Assembly: GCF_048268085.1 (NCBI RefSeq)
Contig: NZ_JBLWWF010000015.1
Coordinates: 1-64,000 of the forward strand
Length of the DNA: 64,000 nucleotides
Origin: Neptunicella sp048268085
Lineage (GTDB): Bacteria > Pseudomonadota > Gammaproteobacteria > Enterobacterales > Alteromonadaceae
Direction of reading: 5' to 3'
Below are positions 16,166 to 24,557 of this stretch, piece by piece; position 1 is the first letter of the stretch; every line of letters starts with the position of its first letter. The notes below the pieces were generated by a model. That model was given only the letters and a program-made list of their open reading frames with translations, had not been told where the DNA came from and ran no database searches. Both the position numbers and the translations under genes were made by a program.

Positions 16166-16894
16166 CTATTGATCCAGCAACGCATTCTTGCGGTTCATCA
16201 AATTACGCACGTTAGCCTGTGAGGCAATTGCCATATAAATCGCCTGTAAATAGCCCTGACGGTGTAATTCTTCAAGCGCTTGGCCACTGAGCTCGTTGAG
16301 TTTGTCTTCATTGATAGTGTAGAACCCCAGCATTTGATATTGAGAGCCATCATTTAGGGTGACATCCAGTGTAAAGGATTCCAGTAGTTCCAGTTCAATT
16401 AACTGATTGATAAATTTTTCACTATCCAGCATGCCATGATGAATGACTTCTAACATATCTGCCATCATATCCAGATAAGGGGAGTTACCACCGTGATCTA
16501 GAAATAAGGCTTCGCCAGAGTCATGGTTAACCCGCGGATTGTCCATATCAATATGTAACATGCGTTGTTTTTTCTCTTCACCTTCTTCTTGTACGGTATG
16601 GATGCCGATAGAAAAAGGTTGTCGGGCGATAGTCAGCGGAATATAAGCGGCGTCCCATTGATTGTTTTTCAAAAAAAGATTTTCATCATTTTCAAAACCA
16701 AACAGTGCGATTGCGTGGAATTTGCCGGTATTGGCATCTTTTTGAAAAAACACCGGATAGTATGCCTGAAGGCTTCTGAACTCGGAGGGAAAAGTCAGAC
16801 TGTACCAGACGTTGTCACCATAGGTTGCCGAACGTTCTGTGATTACCTTTACGTTCTGATGATCAACACTGTTTACTAATACATGTTTTGGCAT
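16166..16894 (-). CDS. SapC family protein
   Basis: A 242-aa soluble protein of the SapC family (named after a Campylobacter fetus S-layer locus gene). In proteobacterial TonB-receptor loci SapC genes accompany tryptophan halogenases, but no biochemical function is known to me. The protein has no signal peptide. Visible features: SLTFPSEFRSLQAYYPVFF and FEND-rich segments near the N-terminal half and a hydrophobic-acidic C-terminal region. I start at 16894 because AGGACA lies 6 nt upstream; a GTG further upstream (16930) has no ribosome site. Confidence 0.87.
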   Translation of the reverse strand: MPKHVLVNSVDHQNVKVITERSATYGDNVWYSLTFPSEFRSLQAYYPVFFQKDANTGKFHAIALFGFENDENLFLKNNQWDAAYIPLTIARQPFSIGIHTVQEEGEEKKQRMLHIDMDNPRVNHDSGEALFLDHGGNSPYLDMMADMLEVIHHGMLDSEKFINQLIELELLESFTLDVTLNDGSQYQMLGFYTINEDKLNELSGQALEELHRQGYLQAIYMAIASQANVRNLMNRKNALLDQ

Positions 16895-16934
16895 AAATTG
16901 TCCTGAATAATATCTTGAGTGCGATGGCACGTAG

Positions 16935-18494
16935 TTAAATTTTGGGCAGACCCAATTGCTTTATTTTATTCAGCAATTCCCGATTAGAGGGCAGGGCTGC
17001 TAATAATTGTTTGCTTTGTTGCATATTTTGATTAAATAATTTTTCTGCCTGATTAAGCTTGTCGATTCGTTTTTTTCTTAGAGGATGGTCAGGCATATAT
17101 CCCATTCCATACAAAACATATTGATAACTTGCCGCGGGAAACAACGCGTCTGTATGGGTTATATCATATTTACTGGGCAAATTACTTTGCCACAAGTTAA
17201 GCAGCTCGTTCAATGAATCTGGGTTAGTGGATTTGTCACGATGATCATGCCAGTAATCGGAATCACTGCGTTGACTCAAGGTATAATGTAACTTTAGAAA
17301 CTCGATAATTTGTTGCCAGCGACCGGTGAATTTTTCATTAAAACGTTTGGCCACGCTATCCATTGCCGGGCGAGACTGGGGTAATTGTTCACATATCATT
17401 TGTGCTGATAGTTCTACCATTACCAGCGCGGAGGCTTCCAACGGTTCTATAAACCCCGCCGCCATGCCGACTGCGACACAGTTTCTATGCCAAAATTTTT
17501 GCCGGTATCCGGGCTGAATGGCTATTTTTCTGATTTCTGCCGATGAGGCTGCTTTGTCTCCCATCGCGGGTTGAATGTATTGGCGCAATTGCTGCTCAGC
17601 ATCTTCGATGCGAGTATGTGCGCTGGAAAAGGTGTAGCCGACACCCCGTCGTGATGACAGCCCAATATCCCAAATCCAACCACTACTTTGCGCGGTAGAC
17701 AGAGTATGGGAGGCAATTGGATCTTGCGGTTGTTGATAGGGTACGTGCACGGCGAGTGCGGTATCGTTAAATAAAAATTGTTTTTGACTAATAAACGGAA
17801 TATCAAAATGCTGACCAATTAACAGGGCATTAAATCCACTGCAGTCAATAAATAAGTCACCTTCGACTTCACCTTGCTCGCGGGTTGTTACTGAGCGTAT
17901 ATCGCCATCTTCGTCTTGATTAACCTTGTCAATGTGGCCAATTAGATGTTTGACACCCAGTGTGTTAACGCAATGCTGTCTGAGTAATTCTGTGAATTTC
18001 CCCGCATCCAGATGGTAACCATAATTGGCGACATAGGCATATTCAGCGGTTGAAATTTGCTTGGGTGCCAGATTGTGGCGGGATAAATGCCCTTGTGGTG
18101 TTACAGCATCAGCCCAGCTGATTTGTTGACTGTGTGGCAACCAGTACGGAGCCAGATCAAACTGCTCTATACCTACCGGGAAAGTAAAAGGGTGAAAATA
18201 AGCATGATTATCTACGATCTTCCAATTGCTAAATCTGGAACCCTGTTTAAAGCTGGCATCACACTGTCTGATAAAGTCGGTTTCGCTTAATCCTATTTTT
18301 TCTAATGTTGCCCGCATAGAGGGCCAAGTGCCTTCGCCTACTCCAATAGGCGATACCGTTGATGATTCTATCAAGCTGATCGCAATACTGTTATCACCAT
18401 GATTGGTTTTATATTCAGCAGCCAGAATGGCGGCAGTTAACCAGCCGGCTGAACCACCGCCAACGACGATTATCTGCTGTATTCTATTGTTCAT
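16935..18494 (-). CDS. Flavin-dependent tryptophan halogenase-like protein (variant WxWxIG)
   Basis: A 519-aa halogenase-family flavoprotein, first gene of the operon. The FAD motif GGGSAG is at 12-17, the catalytic lysine at K83 in SFKQG, and the FIEPLE motif at 349-354. The signature WxWxIP reads WIWDIG (273-278), so the proline is lost, which is a recognised difference from PrnA/RebH. The enzyme may have a different flavin-gating loop or a different substrate. Next gene starts 40 bp downstream. Two diverged halogenases in one operon suggest two halogenation sites or two functions. Confidence 0.88.
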   Translation of the reverse strand: MNNRIQQIIVVGGGSAGWLTAAILAAEYKTNHGDNSIAISLIESSTVSPIGVGEGTWPSMRATLEKIGLSETDFIRQCDASFKQGSRFSNWKIVDNHAYFHPFTFPVGIEQFDLAPYWLPHSQQISWADAVTPQGHLSRHNLAPKQISTAEYAYVANYGYHLDAGKFTELLRQHCVNTLGVKHLIGHIDKVNQDEDGDIRSVTTREQGEVEGDLFIDCSGFNALLIGQHFDIPFISQKQFLFNDTALAVHVPYQQPQDPIASHTLSTAQSSGWIWDIGLSSRRGVGYTFSSAHTRIEDAEQQLRQYIQPAMGDKAASSAEIRKIAIQPGYRQKFWHRNCVAVGMAAGFIEPLEASALVMVELSAQMICEQLPQSRPAMDSVAKRFNEKFTGRWQQIIEFLKLHYTLSQRSDSDYWHDHRDKSTNPDSLNELLNLWQSNLPSKYDITHTDALFPAASYQYVLYGMGYMPDHPLRKKRIDKLNQAEKLFNQNMQQSKQLLAALPSNRELLNKIKQLGLPKI

Positions 18495-18525
18495 GCTGAC
18501 CTTAATTAATTGGTGAATATAACTG

Positions 18526-18547
18526 ATGTTTAGCGCTTTCTAATATA
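18526..18547 (-). promoter_or_regulatory. Degenerate AGCGCT operator and -10 box of the halogenase operon
   Basis: On the minus strand AGAAAGCGCTAAACAT (18541 down to 18526) follows immediately after a TATATT -10-like box (18547-18542), 48 bp or less upstream of the first halogenase start. The left half matches the palindrome of the beta-glucosidase and receptor promoters; the right half differs. The -35 region (TTTTAA-like) is weak. Same placement after the -10 suggests the same LacI repressor. Confidence 0.55.
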
Positions 18548-18565
18548 TAGGATTTACTACAACAT

Positions 18566-18605
18566 TAAAAAGGCCGCATAAATTAATCAATAATTTAGCG
18601 GCCTT
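18566..18605 (-). terminator. Rho-independent terminator of the TonB receptor gene
   Basis: AAGGCCGC (18570-18577) pairs with GCGGCCTT (18598-18605), extended by TAAATTA/TAATTTA, and on the minus strand is followed by TTTTTAATG. It ends the receptor transcript 33 bp after the stop codon and insulates it from the halogenase operon, which therefore needs its own promoter. Confidence 0.9.
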
Positions 18606-18637
18606 GATTACAACACGACTAACTGCTTTTAAGGCAA

Positions 18638-21600
18638 TTAGAAAGCGTAGCGAACTCCAAGGTTGTAACGTGCACCCTGTTGGGTCACATTCAATACTTG
18701 TAATTCAGTACGTCCACTTTCGCGTTTGTATTCATCAGTTATATTAATACCGTTAAGGAACAGTGTTAGTCCTTCAACTTGTGGTAATTCATAACTGATG
18801 GTTAAGTCCAATTGATCGTAGGCTTCAACATAACGAGGTGATGGACCCACATCGCCTTGGTAGCCTGATACCAGGAACTTATCACGCCAGTTGTAGGCTA
18901 AACGAACAGACAAGCCTTCTTTCTCGTAGAAACCAACCACGTTAGCGGTATCACTGATACCAAATTCGGCAACTTGCGGTTCACCAATTAGGAAGTTGTT
19001 GTATTCATGATCAGAGTCAACTTTGGTGTAGTTGACAATGCCACCAAAGCCACTTTCGCCGAATAAGTGCTGAACCGCGAATTCCAATCCATCGAAGCCT
19101 TTTTCTTCAGATGAGTTAGATGGTGTACTGATCTTAAATGTAGCTAATCCATCAGTCTCTGGGTTGGCAAGAATGATGATATTACCACCGTCGTCTTTAA
19201 ATACATGTTCAGGGTCGACATCATGGAAGTTGTTGTAGATCCAGTCTCGCTGATTACCACCATCTGCTCCGACTGCTTCCATAGCTGCTTGACGATATGG
19301 GCCATTATCAGGGGTGTAAATACCAAAATCAGATTCAACATCGACTGATGAAATATCATTGGTGACGTCTTTTTTGAAGTAGCCTAATGATACATAGCTA
19401 CCTTCGTCGTAATACCACTCGGCAGATAAATCATAGTTATCGGATTCAAGTGGTAATAAACCAGGCGTACCTGTTGCTCCAGAATAGGTATTAATACGAC
19501 CTGCTTTTGTCAACAGAATACCACCAACCATTTGGTCATAGCCTGGACGGCCAATGGTTTTGCTATAGGCGGCACGTAAAATAACCCCGTCAATCACTTC
19601 AATATTAAAGTTAAAGCTAGGTAAGGTATGGTTGTAGTTACCTTTTTTGGTTTCGAAGCTGTGCTGTGCTGGATCATTGTCGCGCAAATAAACTTCGGAA
19701 TCACCCTGCCATTGAGTTATGTTCTGATAAACAGGCACAGATGACGTTGCCACAACATCGGTATCTTCATAACGTACACCAACATGCACGTCATACGGCA
19801 TATCACCGAATAGCCCTTCGTAGTTATATTGGAGATAGACAGAGGTCATCTCTTCTTCGATACGGCGGTCGGTCTGTGATGCATAGTCAGTTGATGGACA
19901 GAAGGAGTTACCACAATCACCAAGCGACTGTTTACTCAGTAACTGAGCGGCTTGATCACGTACGCCATGGAAGTCGAAGTCAAAGTAAGTGTCCATGATT
20001 TCGAAGTCATCCATGCCATAAATGCCCTGGAAGTCTTCAAAATTACCACCACTAACGTCGGTAAATTTATCCTGAATGCTAGCACGAGGGAAGAATTTTT
20101 CGTCAAACATCCCGGCTTCACCTTCACCACCCCAGTTACCCCGGTCGATGTTTTTGGTTTGACCATGATTTTCAGCCGTGGTCAATGTTAAGCCAAAATC
20201 AATACTGCCCGCTTCATCAAATACGTATTCACCGCGAAGTTGCGTTTGTTCAATATCCGCTTTGTTGCGATTGTTGACGAAAGTACTACCGGTAACCAAC
20301 ATATCTGAAGGTTTAATCTCGTTACCGCCACGTACTGCCAATATAGGTAATTGACCAGAAAAGTCCGTTGCCGCAGCTTGACGCACAAAGCCTGCCATGG
20401 CCAAGGTGTTACTTGAACCAAATTCATTGTTAGGTGAGTTTTCAGCAGATGAATTGTGATAATCCAGCTCCAGGTTCAGACTGTCATTAACTTGCCATTC
20501 TAAGTTTAAACCAAGTGATTTGGTTTCATCACGTACACCATAGTCACCAGCACCCATGGCAACATCCTGCAGACCTACGCCATTTTCAATGTAATCTTCT
20601 GAATACAATAAAGGTGAGGAGATAGGGCCATCTGTCCATACGTTTTTAGATGGTGAAAAGCCATACCATGCAGATACATCGTTAAACTGAGTATCGGTAT
20701 CTTTGCGTACATAAGTGTAATCTAAGGTCGCCGTCAGATTATCCATTGGACGATACTGCAATACTAACTGGGCATTGGTTCTGGCGCGCTGCTGTTCTTC
20801 AAATTTATAAATTGTGGTTTGTGGTACAGAATAAATATCCCCTTCACCTGGACGGTTAGTTTGGAATTCATTCTTGGGTACGCCACCCCATTCTGCATTT
20901 GGACCACTCCAGTCCTGATCGGCCAAACCATCAAAGCTACGCCAGCCGGTACCTACGTTGGCTTGTTGATTACCGCTTTCACGCTCTGAGTAGCTGGCTG
21001 AAATTGCGACACCAAATTTGCCATCGTCAGAGGTGTTGGAATAAATACCGGATAATTCAGGCGTTGCACCACCTTCGTTGGTTGAGGTGTCATTTAATAC
21101 CTGTGCACTAACTACGGTGTGCTGACCTGGGTTATTAAGTGGTTTTGCTGTCAGAATATTAATCGTTGCACCGATACCACCCGTTGGTACCTTGGCATTG
21201 GAGGTTTTATAGACTTCAACACCGCTAACACTTTCTGCCGCGATATTAGAAAAATCAAAAGAACGAGAGCCGGTTGTTGTTGGCATTTGGCGACCGTTCA
21301 AAGTCACCAGGTTACGTGCACCAGCGAAGCCCCGTACACTGACCTGACTACCTTCACCGTTGGCACGATCGATAGCAACACCAGTAATACGCTGTAATGA
21401 CTCAGCTAAGTTAGTATCTGGAAACTTACCAATATCTTCTGCATTGATGGCATCGACGATACCACTTGATGAACGTTTAACGTCCATGGATTTAATCATA
21501 CTGCCACGAATACCTGTGACATTAATGACTTCTACTGCTGGGTCGGTGTCTGTTTCTTGAGCTGAAACTGACAAAGGTGCAATTGTGGCTGCACCAATGA

Positions 21601-21643
21601 TTAACGATATGCTGGTCGCTAATTGTGTTTTGTTGAATTTCAT
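18638..21643 (-). CDS. Large TonB-dependent receptor (carbohydrate-type)
   Basis: A 1001-aa outer-membrane receptor. A signal peptide (to about residue 28, SVSAQ) is followed by a VEVINVTG TonB-box region, the plug (residues about 45-170, with GVAIDRANGEGSQVSVRGF and VLNGRQ-like VTLNGRQ motifs) and a long 22-strand barrel ending in phenylalanine (GVRYAF). Loops such as those around residues 480-540 are long. AGGGGA precedes the ATG. It belongs to the class tied to oligosaccharide uptake and halogenase clusters. In this island it is likely the outer-membrane port for beta-glucosides or a glycoside; ligand inferred only. Confidence 0.95.
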   Translation of the reverse strand: MKFNKTQLATSISLIIGAATIAPLSVSAQETDTDPAVEVINVTGIRGSMIKSMDVKRSSSGIVDAINAEDIGKFPDTNLAESLQRITGVAIDRANGEGSQVSVRGFAGARNLVTLNGRQMPTTTGSRSFDFSNIAAESVSGVEVYKTSNAKVPTGGIGATINILTAKPLNNPGQHTVVSAQVLNDTSTNEGGATPELSGIYSNTSDDGKFGVAISASYSERESGNQQANVGTGWRSFDGLADQDWSGPNAEWGGVPKNEFQTNRPGEGDIYSVPQTTIYKFEEQQRARTNAQLVLQYRPMDNLTATLDYTYVRKDTDTQFNDVSAWYGFSPSKNVWTDGPISSPLLYSEDYIENGVGLQDVAMGAGDYGVRDETKSLGLNLEWQVNDSLNLELDYHNSSAENSPNNEFGSSNTLAMAGFVRQAAATDFSGQLPILAVRGGNEIKPSDMLVTGSTFVNNRNKADIEQTQLRGEYVFDEAGSIDFGLTLTTAENHGQTKNIDRGNWGGEGEAGMFDEKFFPRASIQDKFTDVSGGNFEDFQGIYGMDDFEIMDTYFDFDFHGVRDQAAQLLSKQSLGDCGNSFCPSTDYASQTDRRIEEEMTSVYLQYNYEGLFGDMPYDVHVGVRYEDTDVVATSSVPVYQNITQWQGDSEVYLRDNDPAQHSFETKKGNYNHTLPSFNFNIEVIDGVILRAAYSKTIGRPGYDQMVGGILLTKAGRINTYSGATGTPGLLPLESDNYDLSAEWYYDEGSYVSLGYFKKDVTNDISSVDVESDFGIYTPDNGPYRQAAMEAVGADGGNQRDWIYNNFHDVDPEHVFKDDGGNIIILANPETDGLATFKISTPSNSSEEKGFDGLEFAVQHLFGESGFGGIVNYTKVDSDHEYNNFLIGEPQVAEFGISDTANVVGFYEKEGLSVRLAYNWRDKFLVSGYQGDVGPSPRYVEAYDQLDLTISYELPQVEGLTLFLNGINITDEYKRESGRTELQVLNVTQQGARYNLGVRYAF

Positions 21644-21693
21644 GTGTGTCCCCTAGTGTGTGTCTACGCAGCTGGTGTTTTTACTGCGTCCTT

Positions 21694-21783
21694 AGAAAGC
21701 GCTTACATTTTTAATAATGCACTGACGGATTTGAATATGTAAGCGCTTTCATTAAAGTTAAATGAATTGTTTTTAAACGTCAA
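21694..21783 (-). promoter_or_regulatory. TonB receptor promoter with two LacI-type operators
   Basis: On the minus strand TTGACG (21783-21778) and TAACTT (21760-21755) are 17 bp apart. Two bases after the -10 lies ATGAAAGCGCTTACAT (21752-21737). A second copy, ATGTAAGCGCTTTCT, lies at 21708-21694. The operator centres are about 43 bp apart, close to four helical turns, so co-operative binding on one DNA face is possible. The -10/operator gap is identical to that at the beta-glucosidase promoter. Confidence 0.82.
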
Positions 21784-21828
21784 CAAAAAGTTAACAAATG
21801 ATCAGGGGAGAATATAAATTGTAAATAA

Positions 21829-21995
21829 TTAGGGCGTGTTGATCTTTGGTGTGTGTTTTTGCAGCAGTTTGTCGCGTATTTATACAAGGCAGAGCGAATG
21901 TGGTGTAGTTATTCTACATGAATGAGCGATAACGCCGTAGAAATGCGCGACAAACACTGCCCGGAGGGTTCAACCCAAAGATCAACACGCCCTAA
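21829..21995. repeat. 167-bp MITE-like palindromic element
   Basis: Perfect 21-bp terminal inverted repeats (21829-21849 and 21975-21995; core AGGGCGTGTTGATCTTT) bound a non-coding segment with a second, imperfect inner inverted repeat (GCAGTTTGTCGCG at 21864-21876 against GCGCGACAAACACTGC near 21945-21960) and a small stem TGTAG/CTACA (21904-21918). TA dinucleotides flank the inner GC-rich ends, compatible with a 2-bp target duplication. No transposase is present, so it would be mobilised in trans. It is located between the receptor promoter and rpoS. Confidence 0.75.
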
Positions 21996-22068
21996 CATTG
22001 ATTCATCTGAACCGGTAAGCATTGCTACCCGTGGCGATAGACAATACTTAACGATTTAGATGTTGTAC

Positions 22069-23049
22069 TTATATTTCAGCGCTGAAAAGCGATTCCAGGT
22101 TAAGACCTTGATGGCCTAAAATATCTTTTAGTCGACGTAATGCTTCTACCTGAATCTGTCTGACTCGTTCGCGAGTTAAACCAATTTCGGCCCCAACATC
22201 TTCCAGTGTTGATGGTTCATAGCCTAAAAGGCCGAATCGTCTGGCTAATACTTCCCGTTGCTTGGGATTCAGTTCACTTAACCAGTCAATAATGCTGGCT
22301 CTAATATCATTATCTTGTAAATCGTCTTCTGGTCCCATGCCTTTTTCGTCGGCAATAATGTCTAACAAGGCTTTGTCATTATCGCTGCCCATCGGGGTGT
22401 CAACTGAGCTGATTCGTTCATTTAAACGCAACATTTTAGTTACATCTTCGACGGGGCGATCCAACGCAATGGCAATTTCTTCCGCAGTGGGCTCATGATC
22501 CAGTTTTTGCGCTAGTTCACGTGCTGTACGTAAATAGACATTAAGCTCTTTAACGACATGGATTGGCAAACGGATAGTACGAGTCTGATTCATAATCGCC
22601 CGTTCAATGGTTTGTCTTATCCACCAGGTTGCATAGGTTGAAAAACGAAAACCACGTTCGGGATCAAATTTTTCTACGGCTCGAATTAAACCAAGGTTTC
22701 CTTCTTCGATTAAATCCAGCAGGGCGAGGCCGCGATTGTTATAACGACGGGCTATTTTGACTACAAGTCGGAGGTTACTGACAATCATGCGTTTTCGGGA
22801 TGGTTCGTGGCCTTTCAAGGCACGGCGAGAGAAGTAGACTTCTTCTTCGGCGGTGAGGAGTGGCGAAAAGCCGATTTCTCCTAGATATAATTGTGTGGCG
22901 TCCAGATTTTTAGCAAATACTTCCTGTGACGCTATTATATCTTTGCTTAAATCATCGCTATCGTCTTCCTCGACAATATCTAGCTCTAACGATTCATCAT
23001 CAATTTCGTCTTTATCCAGGTCGACTATGACAGATTTATTTTGACCCAT
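22069..23049 (-). CDS. rpoS: RNA polymerase stationary-phase sigma factor RpoS
   Basis: A 326-aa group 2 sigma-70 factor. Acidic N-terminus, then region 1.2 (DATQLYLGEIGFSPLLTAEEE), region 2 (RMIVSNLRLVVKIARRYNNRGLALLDLIEEGNLGLIRAVEKFDPERGFRFSTYATWWIRQ), region 3 and region 4 (TLEDVGAEIGLTRERVRQIQVEALRRLK). The start at 23049 is chosen because GGAG lies 8 nt upstream; an ATG two codons earlier sits only 2 nt from it. nlpD is immediately upstream, as in other gammaproteobacteria, where the main rpoS promoter lies inside nlpD. Confidence 0.97.
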   Translation of the reverse strand: MGQNKSVIVDLDKDEIDDESLELDIVEEDDSDDLSKDIIASQEVFAKNLDATQLYLGEIGFSPLLTAEEEVYFSRRALKGHEPSRKRMIVSNLRLVVKIARRYNNRGLALLDLIEEGNLGLIRAVEKFDPERGFRFSTYATWWIRQTIERAIMNQTRTIRLPIHVVKELNVYLRTARELAQKLDHEPTAEEIAIALDRPVEDVTKMLRLNERISSVDTPMGSDNDKALLDIIADEKGMGPEDDLQDNDIRASIIDWLSELNPKQREVLARRFGLLGYEPSTLEDVGAEIGLTRERVRQIQVEALRRLKDILGHQGLNLESLFSAEI

Positions 23050-23124
23050 GATCATTTCTCCAAATTGTTGTAGGTGCTTACCTTAATCAGGCCTCCATTT
23101 TTCGTTTATTATTATTTATTGTTA

Positions 23125-23946
23125 TTATGGTTTAGATAGAAATTTCAGGGGGTTAACAGACTTCCCCTTATATCTGACTTCAAAATGAAGTTTTACACGA
23201 TCTGAATCACTTCTACCCATTAGCGCTATTTTTTGTCCGGCTTTAACCCATTGTTGCTCTTTAACTAAAATCTTGCTGTTATGAGCATAAGCGGTTAAAT
23301 AAGCCTCGGTGTGTTTGATAATAATCAGTTTTCCGTATCCTCTTAATGCATCACCGCTATAGACCACTTTGCCATCTGCGGCGGCAAGAATCGGTGTGCC
23401 GGTATCATTTGCGATATCGATACCTTTATTACCTTGTTCTGAGGCGGAAAAACTGCCAATCAACTCACCTTCAGCAGGCCAGAGCCATTTACCTACTCGT
23501 GCAGCATACGCTGTATTTGTTGAGTTAGGTTGGTTGTTTTTTGTCCTGCTGGATTTACCATACGCCTGCTTTTTTGAGGGGTCAACTGATTGATTTGATT
23601 TTATTTTTGAAGTTTGCCCGGTACTTTTTACGGAGTTTTTACGCAGCGCTTTAACGGTCTGCTCTGGCGCGGCTTTGAGGTGTATTTTTTGGCCAGGATA
23701 AATATTGTAGGGTTTATCTAGATTGTTGATGCGGGCGAGATCCCGATAGTCAAAGCCATTAAACCAGGCAATTGAAAAAAGTGTATCTCCTTGCCTGACC
23801 AGGTAAGTATCAGGCTCTCCAATCGGGGCTTTATAATCATTAATTTCTACCCCTTTGGTGATGTTTGCGACAGGTGCAGGAACCGGTCGACTGCTGCAGG
23901 CCGCGATAGAAAAGATAATAAACAAAAAGCTGAACCGGATAATCAG
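23125..23946 (-). CDS. nlpD: NlpD-like LysM/M23 lipoprotein, amidase activator
   Basis: A 273-aa outer-membrane lipoprotein. LysM domain at about residues 45-90 (YLVRQGDTLFSIAWFNGFDYRDLARINNLDKPYNIYPGQKI), a Lys/Ser-rich linker, and a C-terminal M23/LytM domain. The domain lacks active-site histidines (NKGID, LHFE), as in NlpD, which activates the amidase AmiC. I extend the start to a CTG at 23946: GAGG lies just upstream, it adds the arginine of a proper lipoprotein signal (IIRFSFLFIIFSIAAC) and no in-frame ATG or GTG exists before a stop. The alternative TTG at 23925 leaves an uncharged, very short signal. Confidence 0.87.
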   Translation of the reverse strand: MIIRFSFLFIIFSIAACSSRPVPAPVANITKGVEINDYKAPIGEPDTYLVRQGDTLFSIAWFNGFDYRDLARINNLDKPYNIYPGQKIHLKAAPEQTVKALRKNSVKSTGQTSKIKSNQSVDPSKKQAYGKSSRTKNNQPNSTNTAYAARVGKWLWPAEGELIGSFSASEQGNKGIDIANDTGTPILAAADGKVVYSGDALRGYGKLIIIKHTEAYLTAYAHNSKILVKEQQWVKAGQKIALMGRSDSDRVKLHFEVRYKGKSVNPLKFLSKP

Positions 23947-23978
23947 TGTACCTCTAGCGACTTAAAGCAAATCTCAAG

Positions 23979-24557
23979 CTATCTAAAATAAAAATACAGG
24001 CCAATGATAATAACCACTACGGCCCAACCAATCGTTTCAATATGTTGACGTAAGCGATGTTCCATATCGGCACCGCCCCAGAACATAAGCGCTGCGACCA
24101 GAAAAAATCGCATACTGCGTCCTACTAAAGACGCTAATATAAATGGAATAATAGCGAGCTGTAAAAAACCGGCACTGATAGTAAATACCTTATAGGGTAT
24201 GGGAGAAAAGCCAGCTAAAAATACCACCCAGACGCCATATCGGCTAAACCACTCAATCGCCGTATCGAGCCGTGCTTGATAACCTAATTCGATAATCCAT
24301 GGCTGCAGCAGTCCTTCAAATGCATACATGCCCAAAAAATAACCCAAAATACCGCCCAACACGGAGCCAATACTGGCAATCAGGGCAAATCGCCAGGCTT
24401 TTTCCGGATTCGCCAACGCCATTGGCGCTAGCATTACATCCACCGGAATAGGAAAGATAACAGACTCGGCTACGCTCATTCCTCCTAAAAAATAAGGGGC
24501 GTTTTTATGTCTCGACCATTTCAGGGCCTTATCGTAGCAAAGCTGAAATATCTTCAT
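23979..24557 (-). CDS. yqaA: YqaA-like DedA/SNARE-associated membrane protein
   Basis: A 192-aa membrane protein with about 5 hydrophobic segments. The GLGF-type motif GIPAG-like (FSPIPYKVFTISAGF) and ESVIFPIPVDVMLAPMALANPEKAW are typical of the YqaA branch of the DedA superfamily, implicated in membrane lipid flipping. Its ATG overlaps the stop of pcm by 4 bp, a sign of translational coupling. In many Alteromonadales it stands at this position between pcm and nlpD. Confidence 0.88.
   Translation of the reverse strand: MKIFQLCYDKALKWSRHKNAPYFLGGMSVAESVIFPIPVDVMLAPMALANPEKAWRFALIASIGSVLGGILGYFLGMYAFEGLLQPWIIELGYQARLDTAIEWFSRYGVWVVFLAGFSPIPYKVFTISAGFLQLAIIPFILASLVGRSMRFFLVAALMFWGGADMEHRLRQHIETIGWAVVVIIIGLYFYFR

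Noticed and set aside
19666..20427. Antisense frames inside the 1001-aa TonB receptor gene
   Set aside because: They run opposite a clearly coding, conserved gene and have no ribosome sites; shadows of the true gene.
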